From: Stomoxys calcitrans
Taxonomy: Eukaryota > Arthropoda > Insecta > Diptera > Muscidae
Assembly: GCF_963082655.1 (NCBI RefSeq)
Contig: NC_081553.1
Location: forward strand, 43,565,260 to 43,629,259
DNA: 64,000 nucleotides
Direction: 5' to 3'
Of the stretch, positions 34,951 through 45,765 are shown piece after piece. The position numbers and the translations under genes were made by a program. Within the stretch, counting starts at the first letter, position 1. Each line of letters starts with the position of its first letter. Under the pieces are notes generated by a model, which worked only from the letters and a program-made list of their open reading frames with translations, did not search any database and had not been told where the DNA came from.

Positions 34951-37817
34951 AAGTAAAAGCGTGCTAAGTTCGGCCAGGCCGAACCTTATATACCCTCCAC
35001 CATGGATCGCATTTGTCGAGCTCTTGCCACGGTATCGCTTTTTAGGCAAACAAAGGATAAAAGAAAAGAATTGCTATGTTATTGAAACAATATCAAGTAA
35101 TGGTTCTTTTCGGACCATAATTGAACTGAATTTTGGAGACCACAATAGAAGTCATTGTGTGAAATTTCAGCCAAATCTAGTAGGAATTTAGGGGCTGAAG
35201 AAGTAAAATAAGGAGATCGGTTTATAGGGGAGTTGCATTAGGCTATAAACCGATTCATGCCATTTTCGACACGTATGTTAAAGGTCATAAGAGAAGCCGT
35301 TGTACAAAAATTCAGCTAAATCGGATAATAATTGCGCCCTCTAGTGGCTCAAAAAGTCTCTTGACTTCTTGAGCCACTAGAGGGCGCAATCGGTTTATAT
35401 GGATCGGTTTATATGGCAGCTATATCAGGTTATGAACCGATTTGAACTATTCTTAGCACAGTTGTTAAAAGTCATAACAGAATACCACGTGCAAGATTTT
35501 AGCCAAGTCGGATAAGAATTGCGCCCTCTAGAGGCTCAAGAAGTCAAGACCCCAGATCGGTTTAAATGGCAGCTATATCAGGTTATGGACCGATTTAAAC
35601 CATACTCAGCACAGTTGTTGAAAGTCATAACAAAACACCTCATGCAAAATTTCAGACAAATCGGATAATAATTGCGCCCTCTAGTTGCTCAAGAAGTCAA
35701 GACCCCAGATCGGTTTATATGGCAGCTATATCAGGTTATAGACCGATTCGAACTATTCTTAGCACAGTTGTTGAAAGTCATAACAAAACACCTCATGCAA
35801 AATTTCAGCCAAATCGGATAATAATTGCGTCCTCTAGTGGCTCAAGAAGTCAAGACCCCAGATCGGTTTATATGGCAGCTATATCATGTTATGGACAGAT
35901 TTAAACCATGCTCAGCACAGTTGTTGGAAGTCATAACAAAACACCTCGTGCAAAATTTCAGCCAAATCGAATAATAATTGCGTCCTCTAGTGGCTCAAGA
36001 AGTCAAGACCCCAGATCGGTTTATATGGCAGCTATATCAGGTTATGGACCGATTTAAACCATACTCAGCACAGTTGTTGAAAGTCATAACAAAACATCTC
36101 ATGCAAAATGTTAGACAAATCGGATAATAATTGCGTCCTCTAGAGGTTTAAGAAGTCAAGACCCCAGATCGGTTTATATGGCAGCTATATCATGTTATGG
36201 ACCGATTTAAACCATACTCAGCACAGTTGTTGAAAGTCATAACAAAACACCTCATGCAAAATTTCAGACAAATCGGATAATAATTGCGTCCTCTAGAGGC
36301 TCAAGAAGTCAAGACCCCAGATCGGTTTATATGGCAGCTATATCAGGTTATGGACCGATTTGAACTATTCTTAGCAAAGTTATTGAAAGTCATAATAAAA
36401 CACCTCATGCTAAATTTCAGCCAAATCGGATAATAATTGCGTCCTCTAGAGGTTTAAGAAGTCAAGACCCCAAATCGGTTTATATGGCAGCTATATCAGG
36501 TTATGGGCCGATTTAAACCATACTCAGCACAGTTGTTGGAAGTCATAATAAAACACCTCATGTATAATTTCAGCCAAATCGGATAATAATTGCGACCTCT
36601 AGTGGCTAAAGAAGTCAAGACCCCAGATCGGTTTATATGGCAGCTATAACAGTTTATAGACCAATTTAAACCATATTCAGCACAGTTGTTGAAAGTCATA
36701 ACAAAACACCTCATGCAAAATTACAGCCAAATCGGATAATAATTGCGTCCTCTAGAGGCTCAAGAAGTCAAGACCCCAGATCGGTTTATATGGCAGCTAT
36801 AACAGTTTATAGACCAATTTAAACCATACTCAGCACAGTTGTTGAAAGTCATAACAAAACACCTCATGCAAAATTACAGCCAAATCGGTAATAATAATTG
36901 CGTCCTCTAGAGGCTCAAGAAGTCAAGACTCCAGATCGGTTTATATGGCAGCTATATCATGTTATGGACCGATTTAAACCATACTCAGCACAGTTGTTGA
37001 AAGTTATAACAGTACATCTCATGCAAAATTTCAGCCAAATCGGATAATACTTGCGTCGTCTAGTGGCTCAAGAAGTCAAGACCCCAGATCGGTACATATG
37101 GCAGCTATATCCGATTATGGACCGATTTAAACCATACTCAGCACAGTTGTTGAAAGTCATAACAAAACACCTCATGCCAAATTTTCTACAAATCGGATAA
37201 TAATTTAGTCCTCTAGAGGCTCAAGAAGTCAAGACCCCAGATCGGTATATACGGCAGCTATATCATGTTATGGACCGATTTGAACCACGCTCAGCACAGT
37301 TGTTGGAAGTCATAACAAAACACCTCGTGCAAAATTTCAGCCAAATCGGATAATAATTGCGTCCTCTAGTGGCTCAAGAAGTCAAGACCCCAGATCGGTT
37401 TATATGGCAGCTATATCAGATTATAGACCGATTTGAATCATTCTTACCACAGTTGTTGGAAGTCATAACAAAACACCTCATGCAAAATTTCAGACAAATC
37501 GGATAATAATTACGTCCTCTAGTGGCTCAAGAAGTCAAGACCCCAGATTAGTTTATATAGCAGCTATATCAAAACGTGGACCGATACAGCCCATTTACAA
37601 TCCCAACCGACCTCCACTAAAAAGTATTTTGCAAAATTTCTGGCGGCTAGCTTTACTCCTTCGAAAGTTAGCGTGCTTTTGACAGACAGACGGACGGACA
37701 TGGCTAGTTCGACTTAAAATGTCATCAAGAATGACGATCAAGAATGGGGTCTTAGACGAATATTTCGAGGAGTTACGAACAGAATGACGAAATTAGTATA
37801 CCTCCATCCTATGGTGG
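34951..37817 (+). mobile_element. Helentron-like family A element, long, about 14 units
   Basis: Head AAGTAAAAGCGTGCTAAG with palindrome and TATACCCTCCACCATGG. About fourteen 153-bp units from 35393 to 37560; GACCCCAGATCGG recurs at 35548, 35701, 35854 and 36007, an exact 153-bp spacing. The 3' side has GACAGACAGACGGACGG and a deleted version of the terminal block (GGTCTTAGACGAATATTTCG … CCATCCTATGGTGGTAT). It meets a family B element tail to tail. Confidence 0.8.
35331..35390. repeat. 60-bp inverted duplication within family A
   Basis: ATTGCGCCCTCTAGTGGCTC at the left is matched by its reverse complement ending at 35390: arms of about 28 bp with one mismatch and almost no loop. Part of a 153-bp unit has been copied in reverse beside itself, and GGTTTATATGGATCGG is also duplicated just after. 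Confidence 0.8.
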
Positions 37818-37822
37818 TATAC

Positions 37823-39318
37823 AAATATACCCACCACCGAAGGATGGGGGTATATTCATTTTGCCATTCTTGATCAGCGTAAAAATCTAAGACGATCTAG
37901 ACATATCCGTCCGTCTGTCTGTTGAAATCACGCTACAGTCTTTAAAAATAGAAATATTGAGCTGAAATTTTGCACAGATTCTTTTTTGTCCATAAGCAGG
38001 TTAAGTTCGAGGAAGGGCTACATCGGACTATATCTTGATATAGCCCCCATATAGACTGATTTAGGATCTTAGGTCCATAAAAGCCACATTTGCTGTCGGA
38101 TTTTGCTAAAATTTCGGACAGTGAGTTATGTTAGGCCCCTCGGCATCCCTCATCAATATGGCTCAGATCGGTCCAGATTTGGATATAGCTGCCATACAGA
38201 CCGATCCGCCGATTTATGGTCTTAGGCCAATAAAAGCCACATTTATTATCCGAATTTGCTGAAATTTCGAACAGTGAGTTGTGTTTGGCCTTTCGACATC
38301 CTTCTTCCGTTTGACCTAGATCGGTTCAGATTTGGATATAGCTGCCATATAGACCGATCCTCCGATTTAGGGTCTTAGGCCCATAAAAGCCACATTTATT
38401 ATCCGATTTTGCTGAAATTTGGGACAGTGAGTTGTGTTAGGCTACTCCACATTCTTAGTCAATTTGGCCCAGATCGGTCCAGATTTGGATATAGCTGCCA
38501 TATAGACCGATCCTCCGATTTAGGGTCTTACTCCCATAATAGCCACATTTATTATCTGATTTTGCTGAAATTTGGGATTGTGAGTTGTCTTAGGCCCTTC
38601 GACATCTTCCTTAAATATGACACAGATCGGTAATGATTTGGATATAGCTGCCATATAGACCGATCTCTCGGTTTTAGGTTTTGGGGCCATAAAAGGCGCA
38701 TTTATTGTCAGATGTCGCTGAAATTTGAGACAGTGAGTTGTGTTAGGCTCTTCTTCTTCAATTTGGCCCAGATCGGTCCAGATTTGGATATAGCTGCCAT
38801 GTAAAGCGATATATCGATTTAAAGTGTTGGCCCCATAAAAGGCGCATTTATAATCCGATTTCACTGAAATTTGTCACAGTGACTTATGTTAGGCTTTTCG
38901 ACATCCGTGTTGTAATTATTATTGGGTTGCCCAAAAAGTAATTGCGGATTTTTTAAAAGAAAGTAAAAGCATTTTTAATAAAACTTAGAATGAACTTTAA
39001 TCAAATATACTATTTTTACACTTTTTTTCTAAAGCAAGCTAAAAGTAACAGCTGAATACTGACAGAAGAAAGAATGCAATAACAAAGTCACAAGCTGTGA
39101 AAAAATTTGTCAACGCCGACTATATGAAAAATCCGCAATTACTTTTTGGGCAACCCAATAGTATTTGGTCCAAATCGGAAAATATTTCTATATAACTGCC
39201 ATGGGACATAAGATATGCAATTTTCACCGGATTTTGATGAAAGGTGGTTTACATATATACTCGAGGTGGTGGGTATCAAAAGTTCGGCCCGGCCTAGTTG
39301 AACGCCTTTTACTTGTTA
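37823..39318 (-). mobile_element. Family B element, complete, minus strand, with nested MITE
   Basis: Terminal hairpin at the left (TATACCCACCACC … GGATGGGGGTATA), the GTCCGTCTGTCTG microsatellite, 3' body, about six 153-bp units, leader, and head at the right (GGTGGTGGGTATCAAAAG, GGCCCGGCC, TTACTTGT). A MITE interrupts the leader at 38922-39158. Confidence 0.8.
38922..39158 (-). mobile_element. Mariner-type MITE nested in family B, 237 bp
   Basis: Same MITE in reverse orientation with TA at 38920-38921 and 39159-39160. Family B sequence resumes on both sides (GTGTTGTAATTA / GTATTTGGTCCAAATCGG). Confidence 0.85.
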
Positions 39319-40878
39319 TTTCGTTCATTTTCTTGATTGGTTCTTGATTTTTAATTGCCCCCCCAGGAAATATGGCAAGTGAATAAAGCCATTAAAAGGA
39401 AAGAAAAAAACTGGATTTTTAATCAAAAAGTTTTTGAAGAACTCCAACAGCTTCTTTCAAAATAATGTGTCTTGAGTAAAATAACATCCGCTGATAGATG
39501 ATGATTAATTGCAAGGCCACACACAAGTAATGAAATTAAATCACACAAAATTAGTTTAACAATGTTGCAGGGAAATAATCGAAAAGCCTTACCATACCAT
39601 ATTAAACAAAAATTCAAAGCAACAACCATAACAGATTAAAGGAAGCTGCCACCACAGCAAAAACTTCGAAACAACGTTAGAAAAATCAAGCCAGAACAAG
39701 TAGGCAAAAAAACTTGTCATAAAACCGGGATTCAGTGTCACAACAAGTTACAATTTTGTCGCATTGTTGTCATTATGTGCTGCCACAGGAAAACCTGCCA
39801 CAACAACTCAGTCAAAACATTGGCAATGGCGGCAGAGGCAGCAAAGGCTCCAAAGTCAAGCCAAACACTTGGCAGGCAGGAAAAACGCAATGGCCAAGAC
39901 TATGGTGACAATGTGGAACACAACCCAAATCTCACACCTTATAACCAAAAACGTTGCACTGCCTCCAAGAATGGTTATGCAGTCAATGCAAAATCTAAAG
40001 CTGGCAACAAAAAAATATGGAACAACAACCAAAGAATGATGCGGTTTTTCTGTTCTATGGCTGTTGTTGTTTTTCAGCCTATAAATCTTTGACCAGGCAA
40101 AAGAAGATGAAAAACTAGGAATAAAATGCTGTAGCTGATGCTGGTTTCCCGTCCAGCGACACATGGCACTGGGGAGAGGAATACAAAAAAAAAAACACTT
40201 TATGGCCACAGATGAACGAACGTCCAACATGTTGCATTACCAAAGCAACTTAGCCAGTCAGTCAGCTTAGTCACTACCGTGCTGGGCATTGCTTTTGTTA
40301 GGCACTGGAGAGGGGGGGGGGGGGGGGGGGGGGGGCGCTGCTTACACATAGAGACACTCAGTTAGCCAAGAATGAAAGAACTGTTACAAAATCAAGTTTA
40401 AGACACCAATTTAGAAAAGAAGAAAAGCAAAACATTAAGGCATGACAGTAGAAAAACTAAGGAAGAAAAATCTCCAAAGAAATAGAAAAATATTTAAAAG
40501 ACCGCAATGTGCAACAACACATGCACGCAGCATTCCGCCAACAAGAGATATATGGAGGATTAAATGGAGGACTATATAGAAAAGAAAATTTTTATATAAT
40601 TTCTTTAATACAAAATTTCGACGAAAATTTGGATTAAAAACAAAGGGACAAAGGACGTGCACAATGTAGAGGTGGACAGTTCCTAAGATTCAGATACACA
40701 GATAGGGTGTCTCTACATTATTCAGGATAGAACATTGCAAGAATGGCTCAAATTCTTTTTACATAAGTTATGAAGGGATGTTAGAACGGTCTTTTTCCTA
40801 AAGAGGGGGTAATTGGCACCAAGCAACAATCTCCCTCATAAATTTCAAACAAACTACCAGAAAGACTTATTGATCTAA
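39319..40878. other. No gene recognised
   Basis: Unique DNA. Two overlapping plus-strand frames at 39764-40092 and a 124-codon minus-strand frame at 39856-40230 conflict with each other and carry no motif. A 24-base G run lies at 40312-40335. Confidence 0.4.
40312..40335 (+). repeat. Poly(G) run of 24
   Basis: Uninterrupted guanines on the plus strand in an otherwise AT-rich context. Such a run can form G-quadruplex structure in vitro; it is also a classic site of sequencing and assembly length error. Confidence 0.9.
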
Positions 40879-41862
40879 ACAAGTAAGAGCGTGTTAAGTT
40901 CGGCCGGGCCGAATCTTATATACCCTCCATCATGGATCGCATTTGTCGAGGCATCTCTTTTCAGGCAAACAAAAAATATTGAATAAGAACTGTTACGCTA
41001 TTGGAGCTTTATCAAATTATAGTCCGATATGGACCATAAATGAATGCTGAACATTCTAGAAGTCATTGTGCAATATTTCAGTTCATTCGGATAAGAATTG
41101 CGCCTAGTAGGGGCTCAAGAAACTAAATCGGGAGATAGGTTTACATGGGAGCTGTATCAAACTATTGATCGATTCAGATCATATTAGACACGTATGTTGA
41201 AGGTCATGATAGAAGCCGTTGTACAAAATTTCCCCCAAATCGGATGAGAAATGCGCCCTGTACAGGCTCAAGAAGTCAAGATCCCAGATAGGTTTATATG
41301 GCCGCTATATCAGGTTTTATACCGATTTATGCCGTACTTACCACAGTTATTGGAAGTCATAACAAAACATCTCATGCAAAATTTCAGTTAAATCGGATGA
41401 GAATTGCGCCCTCTAGAGGCTCAAAAAGTCAAGACCCAAGATCGGTTTATATGGCTGCTCTATCAAAACATGGACCGATTTGAATCATACTTAGCGCAGT
41501 TGTTGGAAGTGATACCAAAACACCACGTGCAAAATGACAGCCAAATCGGACGAGAATTGCGCCCTCTAGAGGCTCAAGAAGTCAAGACCCAAGATCGGTT
41601 TTTATGGCAGCTATATCAAAACATGGACCGATTTGGCTGATTTACAGTCCCAACCGACCTTCGCTAATAAAAAGTATTTGTGCAAAATTTCAAGCGGCTA
41701 GCTTCACTCCTTCGAAAGTTAGCGTGCTTTCGACAGACAGACGGACGGACGGACATGGCTAGATCGACTTAAAATGACATGACGATCAAGAATACATATT
41801 TCGAGGTGTTACATACAGAAAGACGAAATTAGTATACCCCCATCCTATGGTGGAGGGTATAA
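40879..41862 (+). mobile_element. Helentron-like family A element, complete, short
   Basis: Head ACAAGTAAGAGCGTGTTAAG with palindrome and TATACCCTCCATCATGG, three 153-bp units, GACAGACAGACGGACGG microsatellite (about 41734), ACATGGCTAGATCGAC and terminal hairpin CCATCCTATGGTGGAGGG. The shortest complete family A copy here, showing that copy length depends on the number of internal units. Confidence 0.8.
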
Positions 41863-41905
41863 GCTTAAGTGGGATAAAATATGGTATTCGTCTCAGACAA
41901 GTCAA

Positions 41906-42508
41906 CACAAGTAAAAACACGTTAAGTTCGTACGGGTCCACAACCATGGACTCTCCTTAAAATTTACACAAATTTGCCTAAAATTTATGTTCCTAGCGAC
42001 CCTAGAAGCCTCATCGAAAGAGCGAAATTCCAGCCAAATCTGATAACAATTGTGGCAATCAGAGGCTCAAGAGGTAAAATCATGAGTTTGGTTTATATGG
42101 GAGGTATACCAGCTTATAGACCCAATTGAATCATATTTACCACGGAGATAGGAAGTTATAATGAAACACTCCTTGTAAAATTCCATCCAAATCGGAGAAA
42201 AATTGAGGTTTCTAGGGGCACAAGTTCTTGAATCTAGGGATCGGTTTATATGAAGGCTATATCCAAATCTGAACTGATAAGGCCCGTTAGCGATCCCCAT
42301 CGACTTACAAATAAGAAGTATTTGTGCAAAATTTTAAGCGGATATCTTTATTCGTTCGACCGCTATCGCGATATCTATAGACAGTGGGACGGACCGACGG
42401 ACATGGCTAGATCAACTAAAGAATATACACACTTTATGGGGTGACAGATCAATATTTGGAAGTGTTACAAAAGTTATGACTAGATTAGTATACCCTCTAT
42501 GGTGGTGA
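41906..42508 (+). mobile_element. Diverged family A-like element
   Basis: The same order of parts, but each diverged: ACAAGTAAAAACACGTTAAG, a broken palindrome (GTTCGTACGGGTCC), about two core units (GGTTTATATGGGAGG, GGTTTATATGAAGGC), ACGGACCGACGGACATGG, CTAGATCAACTAAAG, TTTATGGGGTGACAG and a reduced terminal hairpin (TATACCCTCTATGGTGG). Either an old copy or a separate subfamily, 45 bp after a young one. Confidence 0.65.
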
Positions 42509-43320
42509 GAATCCCATATTGTCTCGTTCGGTGTACATGTGAATTTGTGGAATCATTTTGGGGGTTTCATATTCTACTCTAAAATATCTTTCGATAGAGT
42601 CTCATAATATCCCAATCGGACAATTTCCGTTTTGGTGGGCATTTTAAGTGTTGCGGTCCCTCTGGGACTTGACCTCAAATTTCTATATAAGTTATGTATT
42701 CTACTCTTAAATACCTTTCGTTTGAGTCCCATACTACCCCATTCGCTATACATGTCCATTTGGGTCATAATTTTGGAGTAGGGCGAACCTTCTGGGAATA
42801 AACCCCAATTTTTAGTATTCTACTATAAAATTCCTTTCGTTTTGGAGTGGGGGATTTGGCCCCAAATTTTTGTATTTAACTTTCGCATTCTACTTCCAAA
42901 TACCTGTATTTTGAGTCCCATATTGTCCCTTTCGGTATACAGTTTGGTATTGGGGGACCCCCTGGCACATACGGTTAAATCAAGTTCGTACTCTACTCTT
43001 AACTACCTTTTCTTTGATACCCATGTTGTCTCAATAGTTAACATGTCCGTTACGTGTTTAGACGTAGAGCGCACAACAAGCCGATTACTAAGTTAGGTGT
43101 ATATCCATATTGGCATGGGGCGGTTTAATATTCGCACCCTCTTTTCAACCTAACCTAACTTGTCCGATAGGGTGGGTTTTGGTATAGGGCGTTCCCCCAA
43201 GCAAATAATCTAAAATTTAGTGCGCTTTTGAGTTACCATAGGCGTGCAAACATAATTTTGCTTGAATCGCACCACCAATCAACGAGAGGAGGAGTTTTTG
43301 AAACTTAGGGTTAGGGGAGA
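42509..43320 (-). mobile_element. Family C-related repeat block, minus strand
   Basis: Reverse-strand family C units (TTCATATTCTACTCTAAAAT, ACCTTTCGTTTGAGTCCCAT, C-poor variants of the ACCCC box), and at 43160-43320 the family C head region (GCTTGAATCGCACCACCAA … TTAGGGTTAGGGGAGAG). Interrupted at 43066-43160 by a retroelement 3' end. Confidence 0.55.
43066..43160 (+). mobile_element. Non-LTR retroelement 3' end, fragment
   Basis: GCGCACAACAAGCCGATTAC, GGGGCGGTTTAATATTCGC and ACCCTCTTTTCAACCTAACC match, in opposite orientation, the 3' end of the retroelement at 49488-51470. Only the 3' UTR is present, as expected of 5'-truncated insertion or later deletion. Confidence 0.65.
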
Positions 43321-43375
43321 GAGACCGAGCTGCTCACAAAATCCTTTATTATTTGGCATTCTATATTCCTAAGGA

Positions 43376-43625
43376 GGACATAGTGGCTCTGAGGATAGCA
43401 TGTCCGCCTTTGAACGAGTGGGTTCGTAATCTGGCGAGAATATTAGCAAACATTTTCGGCGGTGGTTATCTGCTCCTAATGGTGATGACATTTGTAAGGT
43501 ACTATGCTATGTAAAAACTTCTCTCCAAAGAGGTGTAGTACTCGGGTGTACTTGAATCGGACAGCACTCATTGATATGTGAGAAGTTTGTCATTGTTCTT
43601 TAATGGAATGTTCATTGACGCCTTT
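43376..43625 (+). mobile_element. tRNA-derived SINE
   Basis: tRNA-like head: GATAGCATGTCCGCCTTTGA followed by a box-B-like GGGTTCGTAATC. The body (GGCGGTGGTTATCTGCTCC, ACATTTGTAAGGTACTATG, CACTCATTGATATGTGAGAA, GGAATGTTCATTG) is shared with the SINEs at 4556 and 45480. It lies just upstream of an RT remnant. Confidence 0.7.
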
Positions 43626-43639
43626 AACTTGCCCCGAAA

Positions 43640-44690
43640 GGTTTAAGATTCGCCAATACTCTAGCTCCTATGGCTAATTCGTCTGCTCCTTCGTTCCCCA
43701 GTTACTCCGTTGTTGCCGAACTCCCAAATGATGCAGGTCGTGCCATAGTAAAATTACTAGATGAGCTTTATACTCAGTTGTAATAGAAATAAAATTAAAA
43801 AAAAAAAATTCTCAGAGAAGCCGTTAATCTCTTTCCTACACTCCTTCCATCTGGCGGTAAGGATGGTGAGTAAAGATATTCAAACTAGATGTCCTTGTGT
43901 TATCACCATACCACATAACCCATACAGTGATCGCCGGGGTCTCCTCCTGCAGGACCGTATTATGGTTAGACAGTCAGAAACTGATCTCAGCCTCTGGGTT
44001 CTCAATGTAGTCCCCCAGCCCTTCTCTGTCTTAAAGTTTTGATCCATCCGTGTTGCATGATGTGCCAGATGGCACTGCCAGAGTTTCGTCACACCAAGAC
44101 CATGGCGCTGACAGTGCTGCCTTGCACTCTACCTAAAGTGTCTCCCCAAATATTCGAACAGAAACTTCTTCCAATTTATGCAGGTTTCCTATCTTCGCCT
44201 CGATTATACAATGATGCTATGACTTGCTTCTTGCTTCTACCCACTCTCCCGTCGTATTAAGTCTTGTAGGCTGCCTCATACTTAATCTATGAGCCGGATC
44301 TCTTACATCTCCACCAAACAACTGTGGCGATATTCGGTATTGTTCAAATGACGTGCAGAGCCGATAGCCTTTCCTCGGATTCAGGCCCCATTTTAAGCTT
44401 AGGGCCAATTTACATAGTGCGTAACATATGTGAGCCTTCTTAGTATGATTTCGAATGTAGCATTTCCAGTTCAATTTCCCATCCAAGATCACTCCAAAGT
44501 CTTTGACCTTGTCGGATATCAAAATATTCCTGTGGAGGTAAACGTGGCACCTCAAATTGGTCCACCTCCTTCTGCCTCGTAAATAGGAAGATTTTAGTTT
44601 TCCTTGGGTTTTCGCTAAGCTCAAAAACACTTTTGGCTGCCTGCAAAGCTAATCTGGACCCCCTACCCTTAAGAAGTATTAACACAACAT
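43640..44690 (-). pseudogene. Non-LTR retrotransposon RT-RNase H remnant
   Basis: On the minus strand: RT palm/thumb (ENPRKTKIFLFTRQKEVDQF, VKDFGVILDGKLNWKCYI, LSLKWGLNPRK), then degraded connection and RNase H segments, ending with a RNase H C-terminal piece near 43640-43740 (equivalent to GHNGVTGNEGADELA). Related to the copies at 49.5 and 55.2 kb but with a single copy of the segment that is duplicated (69 bp) in those two, so it is a sister lineage or ancestor-like form. Multiple frameshifts; no YADD. Confidence 0.75.
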
Positions 44691-44699
44691 TTCGTACTT

Positions 44700-45255
44700 G
44701 AAGGGGGAGCGGACCCTCCCCCTTGCCAAAATTTTCAACAACGCAGGATTTTGAAGACGAATGAGGCCATTCAAGCGAACTTTTTTTTTCTGCAAAACTA
44801 ATCTGGACCTCCTACCCCTAAGAATTATTAACACAATATTTGTTACTTAAAGGGGGAGCGGACCCCCCCCCCCCCCCCTCTTGCCAAAATTTTCAAAAAC
44901 GCAGGATTTTGGAGACGGGTGGGGCCATTCAAGCGAACTTTTTTTTCTGCAAAACTAATCTGGACACCCTAACCCTAAGAAGTTTTACCACAACATATGC
45001 TACTTTAAGGGGGAGCGGACCCTCCCCCTCGTCAAAATTTTCAAAAACGCAGGATTTTGGAGACGGATGAAGCGATTAAAGCGAACTTTTTTTTTCCTGC
45101 AAAGCTAATCTGGGCCCCCTACCTCCTAATACCTAAGTATTAACACAACATATGCTACCTAAAGGGGGAGCGGACCCTCCCCCTCGCAAGAATTTTCAAA
45201 AATGCAGGATTTTGGAGACGGGTGAGGCGATTCAAGCGAACTTTTTTTTCACTTT
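44700..45255 (+). repeat. Tandem array of about 150-157 bp, four units
   Basis: Each unit starts GGGGGAGCGGACC, then TTTTCAAAAACGCAGGATTT, GGAGACGG, ATTCAAGCGAACTTTTTTT and GCAAAACTAATCTGGAC. Starts at about 44703, 44852, 45009 and 45164. The unit is derived from the head region of family C (…GGCGGACCCTCCCCCTT…). A poly(C) expansion sits in the second unit at about 44864-44878. Confidence 0.85.
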
Positions 45256-45440
45256 AACAGTTACATAAAAACAAATATTTGGTATCAAAATTTGGGTAGG
45301 GCTGCTTATGGGAGCGTCCAGCCCAACCTCAAATCGGACATATATACCGACCATGACAATATGGGACTCAAATGAAAGATGTTTAGATATTTTTAAGTAA
45401 AGTGTGAACATTCAAATTTCTACACAAGTGCCAGGAAGGG
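45256..45440 (+). mobile_element. Family C core fragment
   Basis: Continues the preceding array with family C interior sequence (TTTGGTATCAAAATTTGGG, CGGACATATATACCGACC, CAATATGGGACTCAAATGAA), then is lost. Confidence 0.6.
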
Positions 45441-45479
45441 GTAAATCACAATCTCGGCACCACAAATGCAAAATTTTTG

Positions 45480-45765
45480 CCCATAAGCATTGCATAAAGG
45501 AACAGGGGATACTTCTCTCATATCAATGAGTGCAGTCCGATTAATGTTTAAGTTCAATGATAAGGGGCCTCCGTGTCCCAGCGGCATACCTTTGCCACAA
45601 CACTTGGTAGAAAAGTTTTAACATGGCAGGATATCTCACAAATCTAGCCAGCATTTGTAAGGAGATAACCACCGATGAAATTTTTTTCTGTAGTTCACGG
45701 CGGGATTTGGACTCAGGCGTTCGGCGTCAAAGGCGGACATGCTACGCCACGGTGGCCTCCAAATG
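45480..45765 (-). mobile_element. tRNA-derived SINE, best preserved head
   Basis: Minus strand: GGCCACCGTGGCGTAGCATG (box-A-like TGGCGTAGCATG), GCCTGAGTCCAAATCCCG (box-B-like), then body GGTGGTTATCTCCTTACAAA, CACGGAGGCCCCTTATCATTG, CACTCATTGATATGAGAGAA. The head is the internal RNA polymerase III promoter expected of a tRNA-derived SINE; I cannot assign the parent tRNA. Confidence 0.75.

Noticed and set aside
39764..40230. A gene in the 39.8-40.2 kb region
   Set aside because: Three overlapping frames on both strands compete, none with a recognisable domain; the CAACA-rich composition is typical of fly non-coding DNA.
45661..45765. Genuine tRNA gene
   Set aside because: Only box-A- and box-B-like words are present, with no cloverleaf I could fold; the sequence continues into a repeated body, so it is a SINE head.
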